The notes beneath the pieces were generated by a model. The model saw only the letters and a list, made by a program, of their open reading frames with translations, ran no database searches and was not told the origin of the DNA. Of a stretch of DNA of 12,913 nucleotides, positions 1-7,286 are shown in pieces. A program made the position numbers and the translations under genes. The DNA is from Planctomycetota bacterium (GTDB lineage Bacteria > JAJVIF01 > JAPKYR01). The DNA lies in NCBI GenBank assembly GCA_030673355.1, contig DAOVJF010000020.1, positions 1 through 12,913 on the forward strand, in the 5' to 3' direction. Position 1 is the first letter of the stretch. Every line of letters begins with the position of its first letter.

Positions 1-1
1 C

Positions 2-832
2 ACACACTCAAAAATCGTCCTCCTTGGAACCGGGACCCCGACCGCCGATCCCGACCGCTCAGGACCATCGGTAGCGATAATCGCCGGAGGCACACCATAC
101 CTTGTAGATTTCGGACCCGGTGTCGTCCGACGTGCGGCAGCCGCTTTTAAAAATGGCATTAAAGAGCTTGACGTTAAAAATCTGAAAATCGTTTTCCTTA
201 CTCACCTCCACTCAGATCACACAGCCGGATATCCCGATCTCATTCTCACACCCTGGGTTTTAAACCGGGACGAGCCGCTCGAAGTTTTTGGACCTCCGGG
301 TTTGAAATCAATGACCGATAAAATCCTGTCGGCATGGGAGGACGATATCGGGGAACGCCTTAACGGCCTGCAGCCATCAAACCCTAAAGGCTGCTTCGTC
401 AATGTACATGAAATCAAAGAAGGGAAAATTTACGAGGATTCGAATATCCTTGTCGAAGCCTTCACTGTAAATCACGGGTCCCTCAGTGCATTCGGATATA
501 AATTCCATACACCGGACAGGATAATCACAATTTCCGGAGACACCGCGCCATCGGATGATCTTGTTGAGAAATACCAGCATTCGGACGTCTTAATTCACGA
601 GGTTTATTCGTCAGCGGGATTCGAACGGTATCCGCCCGACTGGCAGAAATATCACTCAAGCGTGCATACATCGTCGACAGAACTTGCCCGTATCGCGTCG
701 ATTGTAAAACCGGGTTTGTTGATTCTCTATCATCAATTATTCAATGGGGCAACAGAGGAAGAACTGCTGATGGAAGTGACTGAAGGTTACGACGGTAAGG
801 TGGTTTCAGGAAAGGACCTGGATGTCTTTTAA
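2..832 (+). CDS. MBL-fold metallo-hydrolase (tRNase Z / AtsA-like), 5' partial
   Basis: The reading frame is open from the left edge, so the start is missing; 276 residues are visible. It begins near the first strand of the fold (KIVLLGTGTP), followed by a LVDFGPG segment. The metal-binding motif THLHSDH falls at visible residues 67-73. Further on are SGDTAPSDD and VLIHE, then VHTSSTELA and a late LYH, matching the Asp and His ligand positions of tRNase Z-type enzymes. These motifs indicate a two-metal hydrolase, probably cytoplasmic, although a lost signal peptide cannot be excluded. The GTGTP start and the RR after the glycine-rich loop resemble the AtsA-like arylsulfatase/phosphodiesterase branch more than housekeeping RNase Z, so I give no gene symbol and the substrate is unknown. 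It converges on the next gene, with overlapping stop codons. Confidence 0.9.
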   Translation, partial: THSKIVLLGTGTPTADPDRSGPSVAIIAGGTPYLVDFGPGVVRRAAAAFKNGIKELDVKNLKIVFLTHLHSDHTAGYPDLILTPWVLNRDEPLEVFGPPGLKSMTDKILSAWEDDIGERLNGLQPSNPKGCFVNVHEIKEGKIYEDSNILVEAFTVNHGSLSAFGYKFHTPDRIITISGDTAPSDDLVEKYQHSDVLIHEVYSSAGFERYPPDWQKYHSSVHTSSTELARIASIVKPGLLILYHQLFNGATEEELLMEVTEGYDGKVVSGKDLDVF

Positions 833-1623
833 TTTAATCCTCCCTTCTTCTTCTTTCCGATTTTCTTTTTTGGGGCTTTTACCGATTTCACCATTCTCTC
901 AACTTCATCCAGTTCGATCCCGGATTCCCTGATTACCTTGATAAGCTCCATTTCTTCAATCGTTAACTTACGGGACCGTTTAAGAAAATGGATTTCGAGA
1001 TATGGTGGAAGCCCGACACCGGTCAGGAAATTACCCACTTCATATTTTGACTTGGACCGTCGAAGGTAATCATCCACATTCTCAACGGCCTGAAGGCTTG
1101 CCCTGACCACATCAGTTGCCTTCTGGGTGATGATCACACCCACCTGGCCGAAATCATCAACTGTTTTCTTCGTCCTCTTTGCCACATGCCTTGCACCGTC
1201 GCCAACTTTCCTGGCGACAACCGACGCGTCCTCTCCAATTTTTCTCGTTTTATCAACCGTGGTGTCGACCGTTATTTTGACACTATCGGAAACTTCCTTT
1301 GCACGTTTCGCGGCTCTTGAAGTGGTGTCACGTACGTTGCGTGAAATTTCAACGGCACTGTCTTTTCCCTTGACGACCGCTTTTTTAATATCCTGGATGC
1401 GTTCGAGTGTGGATTTCCCCGACGAGCCGGGATCTGTTCCCGCTTCAGGATTTTCACCGTTCGAAACATCAATACCAGCCGCTTCCAGTTCAGCATCAAA
1501 GACTTCCCGAGCTTCATTGATAGCCTCATCGAGGATATCGGGCGATTCAGCCACCGGGCTGCCGCACCGGGAGCAAAATGCCGCTGTGCCCTGGATTTCC
1601 GAACCACACATTTGACAAAACAT
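829..1623 (-). CDS. Zinc-ribbon protein with long charged helical region
   Basis: This 264-residue protein is of unknown function. The N-terminus is a double-CxxC zinc ribbon (C3, C6, C17, C20, with CG after each knuckle), as found at the front of many small bacterial regulatory or membrane-associated proteins. An acidic, low-complexity linker (about 25-75) follows, then about 110 residues rich in K, A, V, D and T without prolines (about 78-185). These have the look of amphipathic apolipoprotein/LEA-like helices. Residues about 195-250 form a more compact, possibly folded segment (VGLPPYLEIHFLKR). The tail is lysine-rich (KKKIGKKKKGG) and could contact nucleic acid or acidic lipid. There is no signal peptide or membrane segment, so it is probably cytoplasmic. 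The ATG has GGAG eight bases upstream, and a TATAAT lies further up. Confidence 0.85.
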   Translation of the reverse strand: MFCQMCGSEIQGTAAFCSRCGSPVAESPDILDEAINEAREVFDAELEAAGIDVSNGENPEAGTDPGSSGKSTLERIQDIKKAVVKGKDSAVEISRNVRDTTSRAAKRAKEVSDSVKITVDTTVDKTRKIGEDASVVARKVGDGARHVAKRTKKTVDDFGQVGVIITQKATDVVRASLQAVENVDDYLRRSKSKYEVGNFLTGVGLPPYLEIHFLKRSRKLTIEEMELIKVIRESGIELDEVERMVKSVKAPKKKIGKKKKGGLN

Positions 1624-1667
1624 AAATACATCTCCAGATTTGTATTATTTAACTTTTAGTTTGGTAA

Positions 1668-1673
1668 ATTATA
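1668..1673 (-). promoter_or_regulatory. Possible -10 box for the zinc-ribbon gene
   Basis: The minus strand reads TATAAT here, 44 bases before the zinc-ribbon ATG, which would give a leader of roughly 38 bases carrying the GGAG ribosome site. I see no good -35 box at 16-18 bases, so this rests on the -10 match and its position alone. Confidence 0.35.
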
Positions 1674-1799
1674 ACACTATTGACTCTTCGCTGTTCCGCG
1701 CAAGCAAGCAGACGAACCAGGTGTCGCCTTTCGAGATAACCGGACCACCAGTTTTCAATTTAAAGGGAATGTGGTCTTTCCTTTCCGAGTATATGATGT

Positions 1800-1827
1800 T
1801 TGCTAAAAGAATATTAAATGGTACAAT
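1800..1827 (+). promoter_or_regulatory. Possible sigma70-type promoter for the propeller lipoprotein gene
   Basis: TTGCTA (4/6 to consensus) and TACAAT (5/6) are separated by 16 bases. They would start a transcript near 1834 and leave a leader of about 42 bases before the ATG at 1876. A GAGAGGA ribosome site lies seven bases before that ATG. The region is AT-rich and intergenic, which fits, but AT-rich DNA gives such matches by chance. Confidence 0.35.
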
Positions 1828-1875
1828 TTGTTTAACACTACTAGGTAGATACAACAATAGAGAGAGGAACCAGTT

Positions 1876-4401
1876 ATGCGGGTAAAACTATCACTTGTAT
1901 GCATTTGTCTTACGGTAATATTGTTTGCTTTAGGTTGTTCAGGCGGTAAGAATCCTGTTGAACCGGTAAATCCCGGGCTGTCGGATTCTATTGCCAGTCT
2001 TCCGGAACTTCGGGGAAGCCAGGCAAGCCGGAGCCTGCTGGGTTACTGGCTGGTTCGAATTTCAGAAGACCTCCAGACTGTTGAGATTATTCCCCAGCGC
2101 GCGACGGGGATGCACCTCAATGCTGTCGGAATGCTGGAGAACTTGTGCGACGATTGCCTGGTGATCCATGAAGTCGAATTCCTTCCCGACAACAGGATAT
2201 CTGCAATGATGATAATTCGGCACCCGTTCCCCGGAATTCCCAGCGTCACGATCTTTGATGTTCGAGGCACAATTATTACAGGCAAGGGATACGATTTTCC
2301 TCACAGCGGAAAAAGCATAGCGTGGGGCGATAATGTTACCCGCATGTTGAATTACGACGGTTACACCAGCCTTTTCAATCCCACTGAATTTCCACCGACA
2401 CACCCACCGGCGTTTGGTTATATTCCCGGACACAGGGCAACCGGTGGCGACCTGTCTGCGACCCTTAATCCATATATGGCGTTCGAACAGGACAAGGAAC
2501 GATGCATGTTTGAAACTACCGCGATGGCATGGAATTATATGCAGCTTTATGTCCCAAGCCATCCCATCGAATACGGTTACGCCGTTGATGTCTGCTGGCA
2601 ACTGGTAGAGGAACCGGTAAATAATCCGGTCGAGGATTTTCCCCTCGATGCGAACAGCCTTGAAGCATACAGGGTGGATGTTCAGGTCGGGGACGGAATT
2701 GAGTCTGGCGGCGGCAGTGCTCAAGTACATGTTAAAGTGTTCGACCATCAGGGCCTGGGCACCATAGAATCCGTGACCGTTGAAGCCCCGGATTTTTTCA
2801 CGGGCGATGTCACACTTGGTTATTCCATGAGTGATCCGGGTGAAGATCCGGATGATCCTCATGATGACTGGCACCTGTATACCGGGACTATTTCGAATGA
2901 CTACGGCGCAGGTTTCGGTGAATACCCGGTATTGATACGGGTAGTTGACACGGAAATCGACCAGAATCTCGGTCCCATAGACGCCTGGCAGGTTCATGTC
3001 CCGCAAATTAAGCGGGGCTGGGTGCGAACATGGGGCGGGAAAATCGGTGATATTGGCTACGATGTTGCCATCAATTCTTCAGATACGATCTATGTCACCG
3101 GGACTTACGCCGACGTGGTGGATTTTGATCCCGGACTGGGCGTTGACGCACATGGCAGCCATTTAAACATCAAAGGTGAGCCTACTGCCGATGTCTTCCT
3201 CAGCAGTTTCGATGCATCCGGAATTTTTCAATGGGTTCGTGTCTGGGGAGGATCTGAAGGTGAGTCCGGATTCGATATAGCGATCGATGACGCGGAAAAT
3301 TTATATGTCACCGGGTATTTCATGAGCAGTGTTGATTTCGATCCCGGTGGTAGCGATGTACATTCTTCGAATGGCATGGGGGATGTTTTCCTGAGCAAGT
3401 TCGATTCATCGGGTAATTTTCTATGGGCTCAAACCTGGGGAGGACCTGCCGTGGATGCAGGATATCAGGTTGCGGTCGACGATTCCGGGGGGGTCTATGT
3501 CACGGGCTTCTTCCAGATGTCTGCGGATTTCGACCCCGGTGCCGGACTGGATTCTCATGATTCAAATGGTTCCATGGATGTTTACCTCGTTAAATTCGAC
3601 ACCTCGGGTGCATTTCAGTGGGCGCGTACCTGGGGCGGGGATGGTTCGGATTCGGGTCAGTCAGTTACCGCCGACAGCTCCGGTCAGGTTTATGTATCGG
3701 GATATTTCCAGGAAACGGTGGACTTCGATCCGGGTCCCGATACAGACATCCATACCGTAAATGACGGCGCCGATGCCTTCCTCAGCGTGTTTGATTCATC
3801 CGGTTCATTCCTGAGAGCTTACACTTGGGGCGGTGAAAAGGGCGATTACGGTGATGAAGTTACCGTGGACGAAGCGGACAATGCATATGTTGTCGGTACA
3901 TTCAGCTGGTGGTTGGACCTGGACCCGACTGATGGAATAGATATCCATATCTCAGAAGGCGCCGGGGACGGCTTCATCATCAAGTTTGATTCGGCAGGCA
4001 ACTTCCAATGGGCCAAATCCTGGGGTGGAGTATTGACAGATTACCCGCTCGGGATCGCACTTGATGGTTTTAACAATGCGTTTGTCACCGGAAAATTCCG
4101 TGAGACTTCCAACTTCGATCCCGGCGGTGGCACTGACAACCATACTTCCTATGGTTTAAACGATGTTTTCCTGAGCAAGTTCGATACGTCCGGCAACTTT
4201 CAGTGGGCACGCACATGGGGAGGTCCGGAACATGATTACGGCAACGGTTTGGATACGGACAGCCTTGGTAACGCTTTTGTGATCGGATATTTCAGCGATA
4301 TTGTCGATTTCGATACCACCACCAGCGGGTTTGATCTGCGCACCTCCAATGGATTGTCTGATGCCTTCCTGTGCAAATACCCTCCCGACGGTAATTGGTG
4401 A
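1876..4401 (+). CDS. Lipoprotein with seven-repeat SBBP beta-propeller
   Basis: This 841-residue protein is predicted to be a cell-surface or periplasmic lipoprotein. A short basic N-terminus and hydrophobic stretch end in FALGC, making C21 the likely lipidated cysteine after signal peptidase II cleavage. Residues about 45-260 form a compact module that I cannot name, containing a LGYW motif, a CDDC pair and RHPFPG. A beta-sandwich-like region (about 265-375) follows. From W382 to the end come seven tandem repeats of about 65 residues, each with a W..TWGG-like opening, a D..G..Y.TG core, a DFDPG loop and F.S.FD.SGNF. This is the SBBP (seven-bladed beta propeller) repeat type, and seven copies suit a closed propeller. 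The ATG is backed by GAGAGGA at seven bases. The gene stands alone and ends shortly before a hairpin terminator. The ligand is unknown. Confidence 0.9.
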   Translation: MRVKLSLVCICLTVILFALGCSGGKNPVEPVNPGLSDSIASLPELRGSQASRSLLGYWLVRISEDLQTVEIIPQRATGMHLNAVGMLENLCDDCLVIHEVEFLPDNRISAMMIIRHPFPGIPSVTIFDVRGTIITGKGYDFPHSGKSIAWGDNVTRMLNYDGYTSLFNPTEFPPTHPPAFGYIPGHRATGGDLSATLNPYMAFEQDKERCMFETTAMAWNYMQLYVPSHPIEYGYAVDVCWQLVEEPVNNPVEDFPLDANSLEAYRVDVQVGDGIESGGGSAQVHVKVFDHQGLGTIESVTVEAPDFFTGDVTLGYSMSDPGEDPDDPHDDWHLYTGTISNDYGAGFGEYPVLIRVVDTEIDQNLGPIDAWQVHVPQIKRGWVRTWGGKIGDIGYDVAINSSDTIYVTGTYADVVDFDPGLGVDAHGSHLNIKGEPTADVFLSSFDASGIFQWVRVWGGSEGESGFDIAIDDAENLYVTGYFMSSVDFDPGGSDVHSSNGMGDVFLSKFDSSGNFLWAQTWGGPAVDAGYQVAVDDSGGVYVTGFFQMSADFDPGAGLDSHDSNGSMDVYLVKFDTSGAFQWARTWGGDGSDSGQSVTADSSGQVYVSGYFQETVDFDPGPDTDIHTVNDGADAFLSVFDSSGSFLRAYTWGGEKGDYGDEVTVDEADNAYVVGTFSWWLDLDPTDGIDIHISEGAGDGFIIKFDSAGNFQWAKSWGGVLTDYPLGIALDGFNNAFVTGKFRETSNFDPGGGTDNHTSYGLNDVFLSKFDTSGNFQWARTWGGPEHDYGNGLDTDSLGNAFVIGYFSDIVDFDTTTSGFDLRTSNGLSDAFLCKYPPDGNW
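3019..4398 (+). repeat. Seven tandem SBBP propeller repeats within the lipoprotein gene
   Basis: Counting from each Trp-Gly-Gly (TWGG, VWGG, SWGG) gives seven units with almost no spacer. Unit 1 is slightly longer, with an insert after its DFDPG loop. Units 2-4 and 6 keep a near-identical DFDPG loop, unit 5 reads LDLDPTDG and unit 7 VDFDTTTSG. Unit 7 closes with PPDGNW just before the stop. At DNA level the units are clearly diverged, so this is an old duplication rather than a recent expansion. Confidence 0.9.
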
Positions 4402-4452
4402 TATTTTTACGATAGAAGCACTATAAGTTACATAAAAGAAATATATATACAA

Positions 4453-4484
4453 AAAGCCCTTCTGAATTGTGTCAGAAGGGCTTT
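4453..4484. terminator. Hairpin terminator between lipoprotein gene and tRNA-Trp
   Basis: A perfect 13-bp stem (AAAGCCCTTCTGA paired with TCAGAAGGGCTTT) closes a 6-base loop. On the minus strand it is followed by TTTTT, so it is well placed to end the tRNA transcript 10 bases past the CCA. On the plus strand it is followed only by TTTATCTT, a weaker tract, but it could also end the lipoprotein transcript about 50 bases after the stop. Confidence 0.85.
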
Positions 4485-4494
4485 ATCTTCCAGA

Positions 4495-4570
4495 TGGTAG
4501 GCCAGGAAGGACTTGAACCCTCAACCTACGGTTTTGGAGACCGTCGCTCTGCCAGTTGAGCTACTGGCCT
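4495..4570 (-). tRNA. tRNA-Trp (anticodon CCA)
   Basis: The 76-base cloverleaf folds cleanly. The acceptor stem is AGGCCAG with CTGGCCT (7 of 7 pairs), the D stem GCTC/GAGC, the anticodon stem ACGGT/ACCGT around CTCCAAA, and the T stem GAGGG/CCTTC (one G-T) around TTCAAGT. Anticodon CCA occupies positions 34-36 (plus-strand 4535-4537) and reads UGG. The 3' CCA is encoded. The discriminator base 73 is A, whereas well-studied bacterial tRNA-Trp has G. It stands alone here rather than in the common tuf-trpT-secE-nusG setting. Confidence 0.97.
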
Positions 4571-4585
4571 GTGTTACCAGAATTT

Positions 4586-4614
4586 AATGTACGATTTTTT
4601 CACATGATCGTCAA
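4586..4614 (-). promoter_or_regulatory. Sigma70-type promoter for tRNA-Trp
   Basis: The minus strand carries TTGACG (5/6), a 17-base spacer and TACATT (4/6). Transcription would begin about eight bases before the mature tRNA 5' end. The near-consensus -35, ideal spacing and position directly upstream of a tRNA make this the most convincing promoter in the window. Confidence 0.7.
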
Positions 4615-4710
4615 CCCCCTGCTTATAAATTCCATCTCAGGGTGATAATTATTTCCCCCGCAACATCGTCATGGCCATCAAACGATCGCACATGGAGTCA
4701 TTCAGACCCT

Positions 4711-4879
4711 GAGATCGGGAACACCTGGTTTTGCCTCTTGCACTTCCCGCCAGTCGAGATCGGGGACACCTAGTTTTGCCTCTTGACTTTCCGCCATCCT
4801 TCACTTTCCCCCTAAGGCAAAATCAGGTGTCCCCATAAATACTAAATATATCCAATCAATTTTTGTTTAACGGAATTGA
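4711..4879. repeat. Dispersed palindromic element, copy 1
   Basis: This lies in the 327-base gap between tRNA-Trp and nth, where I see no gene. Two direct 45-base units (starting at 4711 and 4756, each with GAGATCGGG.ACACCT.GTTTTGCCTCTTG) are followed at 4816-4834 by an inverted arm, GGCAAAATCAGGTGTCCCC. That arm pairs with 4762-4780 at 17 of 19 positions, leaving a 35-base loop. It also pairs less well with 4717-4735. After the arm, 4842-4871 is shared with the second copy at 12433-12462 (29 of 30 bases). The architecture suggests a REP/BIME-like or MITE-like non-coding mobile repeat. It sits just downstream of the TPR-nth cluster and could also affect its mRNA 3' end, but there is no T tract after the hairpin. 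Confidence 0.75.
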
Positions 4880-4897
4880 CCTTAATAGTGAGTGAGT

Positions 4898-5590
4898 TCA
4901 GTATCCCGCCGATGGACATAAATCCGACAATGCACACCCTCCACACATCGGCCTCTGGGATTTACAAACATTCCTGCCGTGCCTTATTAAATAAATATGG
5001 AACGGATACCGAAGCTTTTCGGGCACGATTTCCATCAAAATATAAAACGTCTGATCCCGCGTCGCTTTTTCACTCACGAGGCCGAGGCGCCTTGAAAGCC
5101 GATGGACATGCGTATCGACCGGAATGACAGGTTTGCCGAACGAAAAGACCAGCACACACGCGGCGGTTTTCACCCCGACATTCGGAAGCTTTGTCAATGT
5201 CTCAATGGCTTCGTCGATGGGGAGTTTTGAAATCGGATCGAGCGTGAATCTGCCGTAACGTGATTTTATTTCCCCGAGGATTTTTTTAATCGCCCTTGAT
5301 TTCGTCTTGGCAAGCCCACCCACCCGTATGGCATTCTCGATTTTTTTTTGCGGGGCTGCAAGCACACCGTCCCAGGTTGGAAATTTATCAATGAGATTCC
5401 TGAACGCCCTGTCGCGGTTTATATCGTTCGTGTTCTGGCTCAAAACAGTAACGATAAGCTCCTCGACTCCCTCCTTTGGCCTGAACGGTTTAAACGGACC
5501 GTAAATTTTGTTGAGCCTCGTGTTGAGAGCACGTATACGCCTGGAATTGCCATTGATCCCGGTGAATTTTTTAATCTGGTCTTTTTTCAT
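4898..5590 (-). CDS. nth: Endonuclease III (DNA glycosylase/AP lyase)
   Basis: This 230-residue protein belongs to the HhH-GPD superfamily, which excises oxidised pyrimidines and cuts abasic sites in base-excision repair. The helix-hairpin-helix LPNVGVKTA carries the expected catalytic lysine (K141), and PVDTHVHR carries the catalytic aspartate (D159). The C-terminus has the complete [4Fe-4S] loop spaced C-x6-C-x2-C-x5-C (C209, C216, C219, C225). SQNTND near residue 51 matches the helix that inserts into DNA in the family. All key residues are present. It is about 20 residues longer than the Escherichia coli enzyme, mainly from a basic N-terminal extension. The ATG overlaps the stop of the upstream TPR lipoprotein gene as ATGA. 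No strong ribosome site of its own is visible, so it is probably translationally coupled. Confidence 0.95.
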   Translation of the reverse strand: MKKDQIKKFTGINGNSRRIRALNTRLNKIYGPFKPFRPKEGVEELIVTVLSQNTNDINRDRAFRNLIDKFPTWDGVLAAPQKKIENAIRVGGLAKTKSRAIKKILGEIKSRYGRFTLDPISKLPIDEAIETLTKLPNVGVKTAACVLVFSFGKPVIPVDTHVHRLSRRLGLVSEKATRDQTFYILMEIVPEKLRYPFHIYLIRHGRNVCKSQRPMCGGCALSDLCPSAGY

Positions 5591-7248
5591 TCTTCGGCTA
5601 CAAATACTGCATCCTGAGCTGACTGGATAAATGGATTGAGGTATTCATCAAAGTTGTGTTGAGGATCCATTTTCTCTCTCAGATAATTCACAAGAGCTAA
5701 GCCATCTGATGATCCTGATCTGGCGACGGTCATATACCCGAAGCAGAGAACCATAAGATCCGGTTCTGATTCCACTCCATCAATGATAGCGTAAGCTTCA
5801 ATCAAGTGCCCATTATGCGCGAGAGCGACTGCATAATTAATCTCATAGAAATAAATCAATGGGAGTTCCTGATATGCAGTCAAGTACAATTCTTCCGCCT
5901 TAGAATAGTCGCCATCGTACATACACAACCACCCAAATTTTGTACAATATTTCGGATCGTTCGGCCAGAGTGAATGAGCTGATTCAAGCCATTTATACAA
6001 CGTATCTTTGTTTACAAGCCCTGACATGGATGAATCATCTAAATAGCTCATTACAGTTAAATAAGCCTGTCTTAAATTAAAATCATAATCGCTGACATCC
6101 AACCCGGTTTCACACGCCTCAAGTGCGTTCTCAAAGTCACCAAGGACCAGATGAGCGTAGGTTTTTAACCTATAGGCTTCCAATTCATACGGGTTTAAAT
6201 CAATCATCTTCTCGGCACATGCTATTGCCCCTGCCGGGTCGCCGGATGCCAGAAAATTAAATCCAATATAATCGAGGAAATAACTTGCATCGTCATAACT
6301 GTAATATCCAGGTATCGGATCAGGTCCGACGATTGATTGAGGGATATCGATTTCAAGTTCCCGGAGGATTTCACCTGCACCAATCTGGACCATCCCATCA
6401 ATTGCATAGAAATTTGCAGACTCAAAATCACCAAGCACCCAGTCAAAATCTGTGTTCCATGTATAATATCTGGTAGAGTCAGGCCGTTCAGAATGGTACT
6501 TTTCAAGGAAAGCTCTGGCGTCAACCGGATCACCCTGCTCAAATTCCAGCCGGGCCCGGTATAGGTTGGTTCCCGAGTGATATACATCTATAAATCGCGG
6601 TTCCTGCAAATCTGTGCTTATGCTCTGATCGTACAGGTCAAGGGCAAGAGATGCGTCTCTGAAATTACGTTCCTTCATTGCAAATTCAAATTCAAGTCTG
6701 TTTAAACCCATACTCCGTGGAAATTCAGTCCGCAATTTCTTGAGCAGTACTATGGCATCAGTGAACTGCCAATCCTCAAGTTCAAGCTCTATCAGACTTG
6801 TATAACAGCTTGTTAAGAGTCCTGAAGTACGCTGGAAATTCAAGTCAAGCGGGGTAGGATTAAGGACTGCCTCGTAATCCTGTCTGGCATCGTCCAATCG
6901 GTGCATGGATGTGTAAATATTTCCGCGAATCCTTAAATGGCGAGGATCTCTCCACCCCTCAAGAAGTTGGTTTACTTCAACAAGTGCTTCATCATACCGA
7001 CCTGCGTAAAATGCAAATTCACATTTACAATCTGGGTTATATCCCTCTATCATCTCACTGTGAGATTCAATCCGGTCGAGGATGTTTAATGCTTCATCAT
7101 AATCTTCCGAATATAAAAAGAAGTAGAAATCTCCCTTCAACTGGTCAATTCTTTCCAAACTGTTCATTTTGGATATAGTTTCACAACCAGGGATTAGTAT
7201 TATTGAGATCAGGATAATCAGAACAGCCGTACTTTTTACTGTTTTCAT
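5587..7248 (-). CDS. TPR lipoprotein, third of three tandem paralogues
   Basis: This 553-residue protein has a signal ending in LIPGC (C22 predicted lipidated) and an all-helical tetratricopeptide-type body. Clear TPR-like units with ..G.YDEAL../..LG.FENAL.. signatures lie at about 40-130, 230-285, 335-390 and 435-495. They suggest an envelope-anchored interaction scaffold with no enzymatic motif. A frame extension to 7281 exists, but the ATG at 7248 has a strong ribosome site and directly begins the signal peptide. It aligns colinearly with its upstream neighbour (AIDGMVQ..GEILRELEID here, AIEGIVK..RDILDEIGIE there) and shares the NPY..EAY block near 352 with both paralogues. Hand counts of two 60-base lines gave 40-43% GC, against 52-58% in the neighbouring paralogue. 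The stop overlaps the nth start. Confidence 0.88.
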   Translation of the reverse strand: MKTVKSTAVLIILISIILIPGCETISKMNSLERIDQLKGDFYFFLYSEDYDEALNILDRIESHSEMIEGYNPDCKCEFAFYAGRYDEALVEVNQLLEGWRDPRHLRIRGNIYTSMHRLDDARQDYEAVLNPTPLDLNFQRTSGLLTSCYTSLIELELEDWQFTDAIVLLKKLRTEFPRSMGLNRLEFEFAMKERNFRDASLALDLYDQSISTDLQEPRFIDVYHSGTNLYRARLEFEQGDPVDARAFLEKYHSERPDSTRYYTWNTDFDWVLGDFESANFYAIDGMVQIGAGEILRELEIDIPQSIVGPDPIPGYYSYDDASYFLDYIGFNFLASGDPAGAIACAEKMIDLNPYELEAYRLKTYAHLVLGDFENALEACETGLDVSDYDFNLRQAYLTVMSYLDDSSMSGLVNKDTLYKWLESAHSLWPNDPKYCTKFGWLCMYDGDYSKAEELYLTAYQELPLIYFYEINYAVALAHNGHLIEAYAIIDGVESEPDLMVLCFGYMTVARSGSSDGLALVNYLREKMDPQHNFDEYLNPFIQSAQDAVFVAEE

Positions 7249-7261
7249 GTCTACCTCTCCC
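7249..7261 (-). promoter_or_regulatory. Ribosome binding site that fixes the start at 7248
   Basis: The minus strand reads GGGAGAGG, five bases of spacer, then ATG. This is the best Shine-Dalgarno match in the cluster. It sits in the 38-base gap after the preceding TPR gene and supports starting this gene at its signal peptide rather than 11 codons upstream. Confidence 0.7.
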
Positions 7262-7286
7262 GGATAACTATATGATGTCAATTATC

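Noticed and set aside
1127..1615. Plus-strand open frame (162 codons) opposite the zinc-ribbon gene
   Set aside because: The Ser/Thr/Phe-rich translation is what a Lys/Ala/Asp-rich coding strand gives in reverse. The opposite strand carries the CxxC motifs, a ribosome site and a -10 box.
1640..1885. 81-codon plus-strand frame in front of the propeller lipoprotein
   Set aside because: It runs through the probable promoter and ribosome site of the next gene and overlaps its start. It has no ribosome site of its own and shows no domain.
2062..3006. Long minus-strand open frame (314 codons) opposite the propeller lipoprotein gene
   Set aside because: It is wholly antisense to a gene with clear domain and repeat structure, has no recognisable motif or ribosome site, and reads as a codon shadow.
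4711..4834. CRISPR-like array suggested by the 45-base direct units
   Set aside because: There are only two direct units with no regular spacers, the third arm is inverted, and no cas gene is nearby.
4762..4834. Intrinsic terminator for the TPR-nth cluster
   Set aside because: The inverted arms could pair, but the loop is 35 bases and no T tract follows on the minus strand, so it does not meet the usual pattern.
4876..5127. 83-codon plus-strand frame at the 3' end of nth
   Set aside because: It is antisense to the iron-sulfur and catalytic part of a confident nth gene and has no ribosome site.
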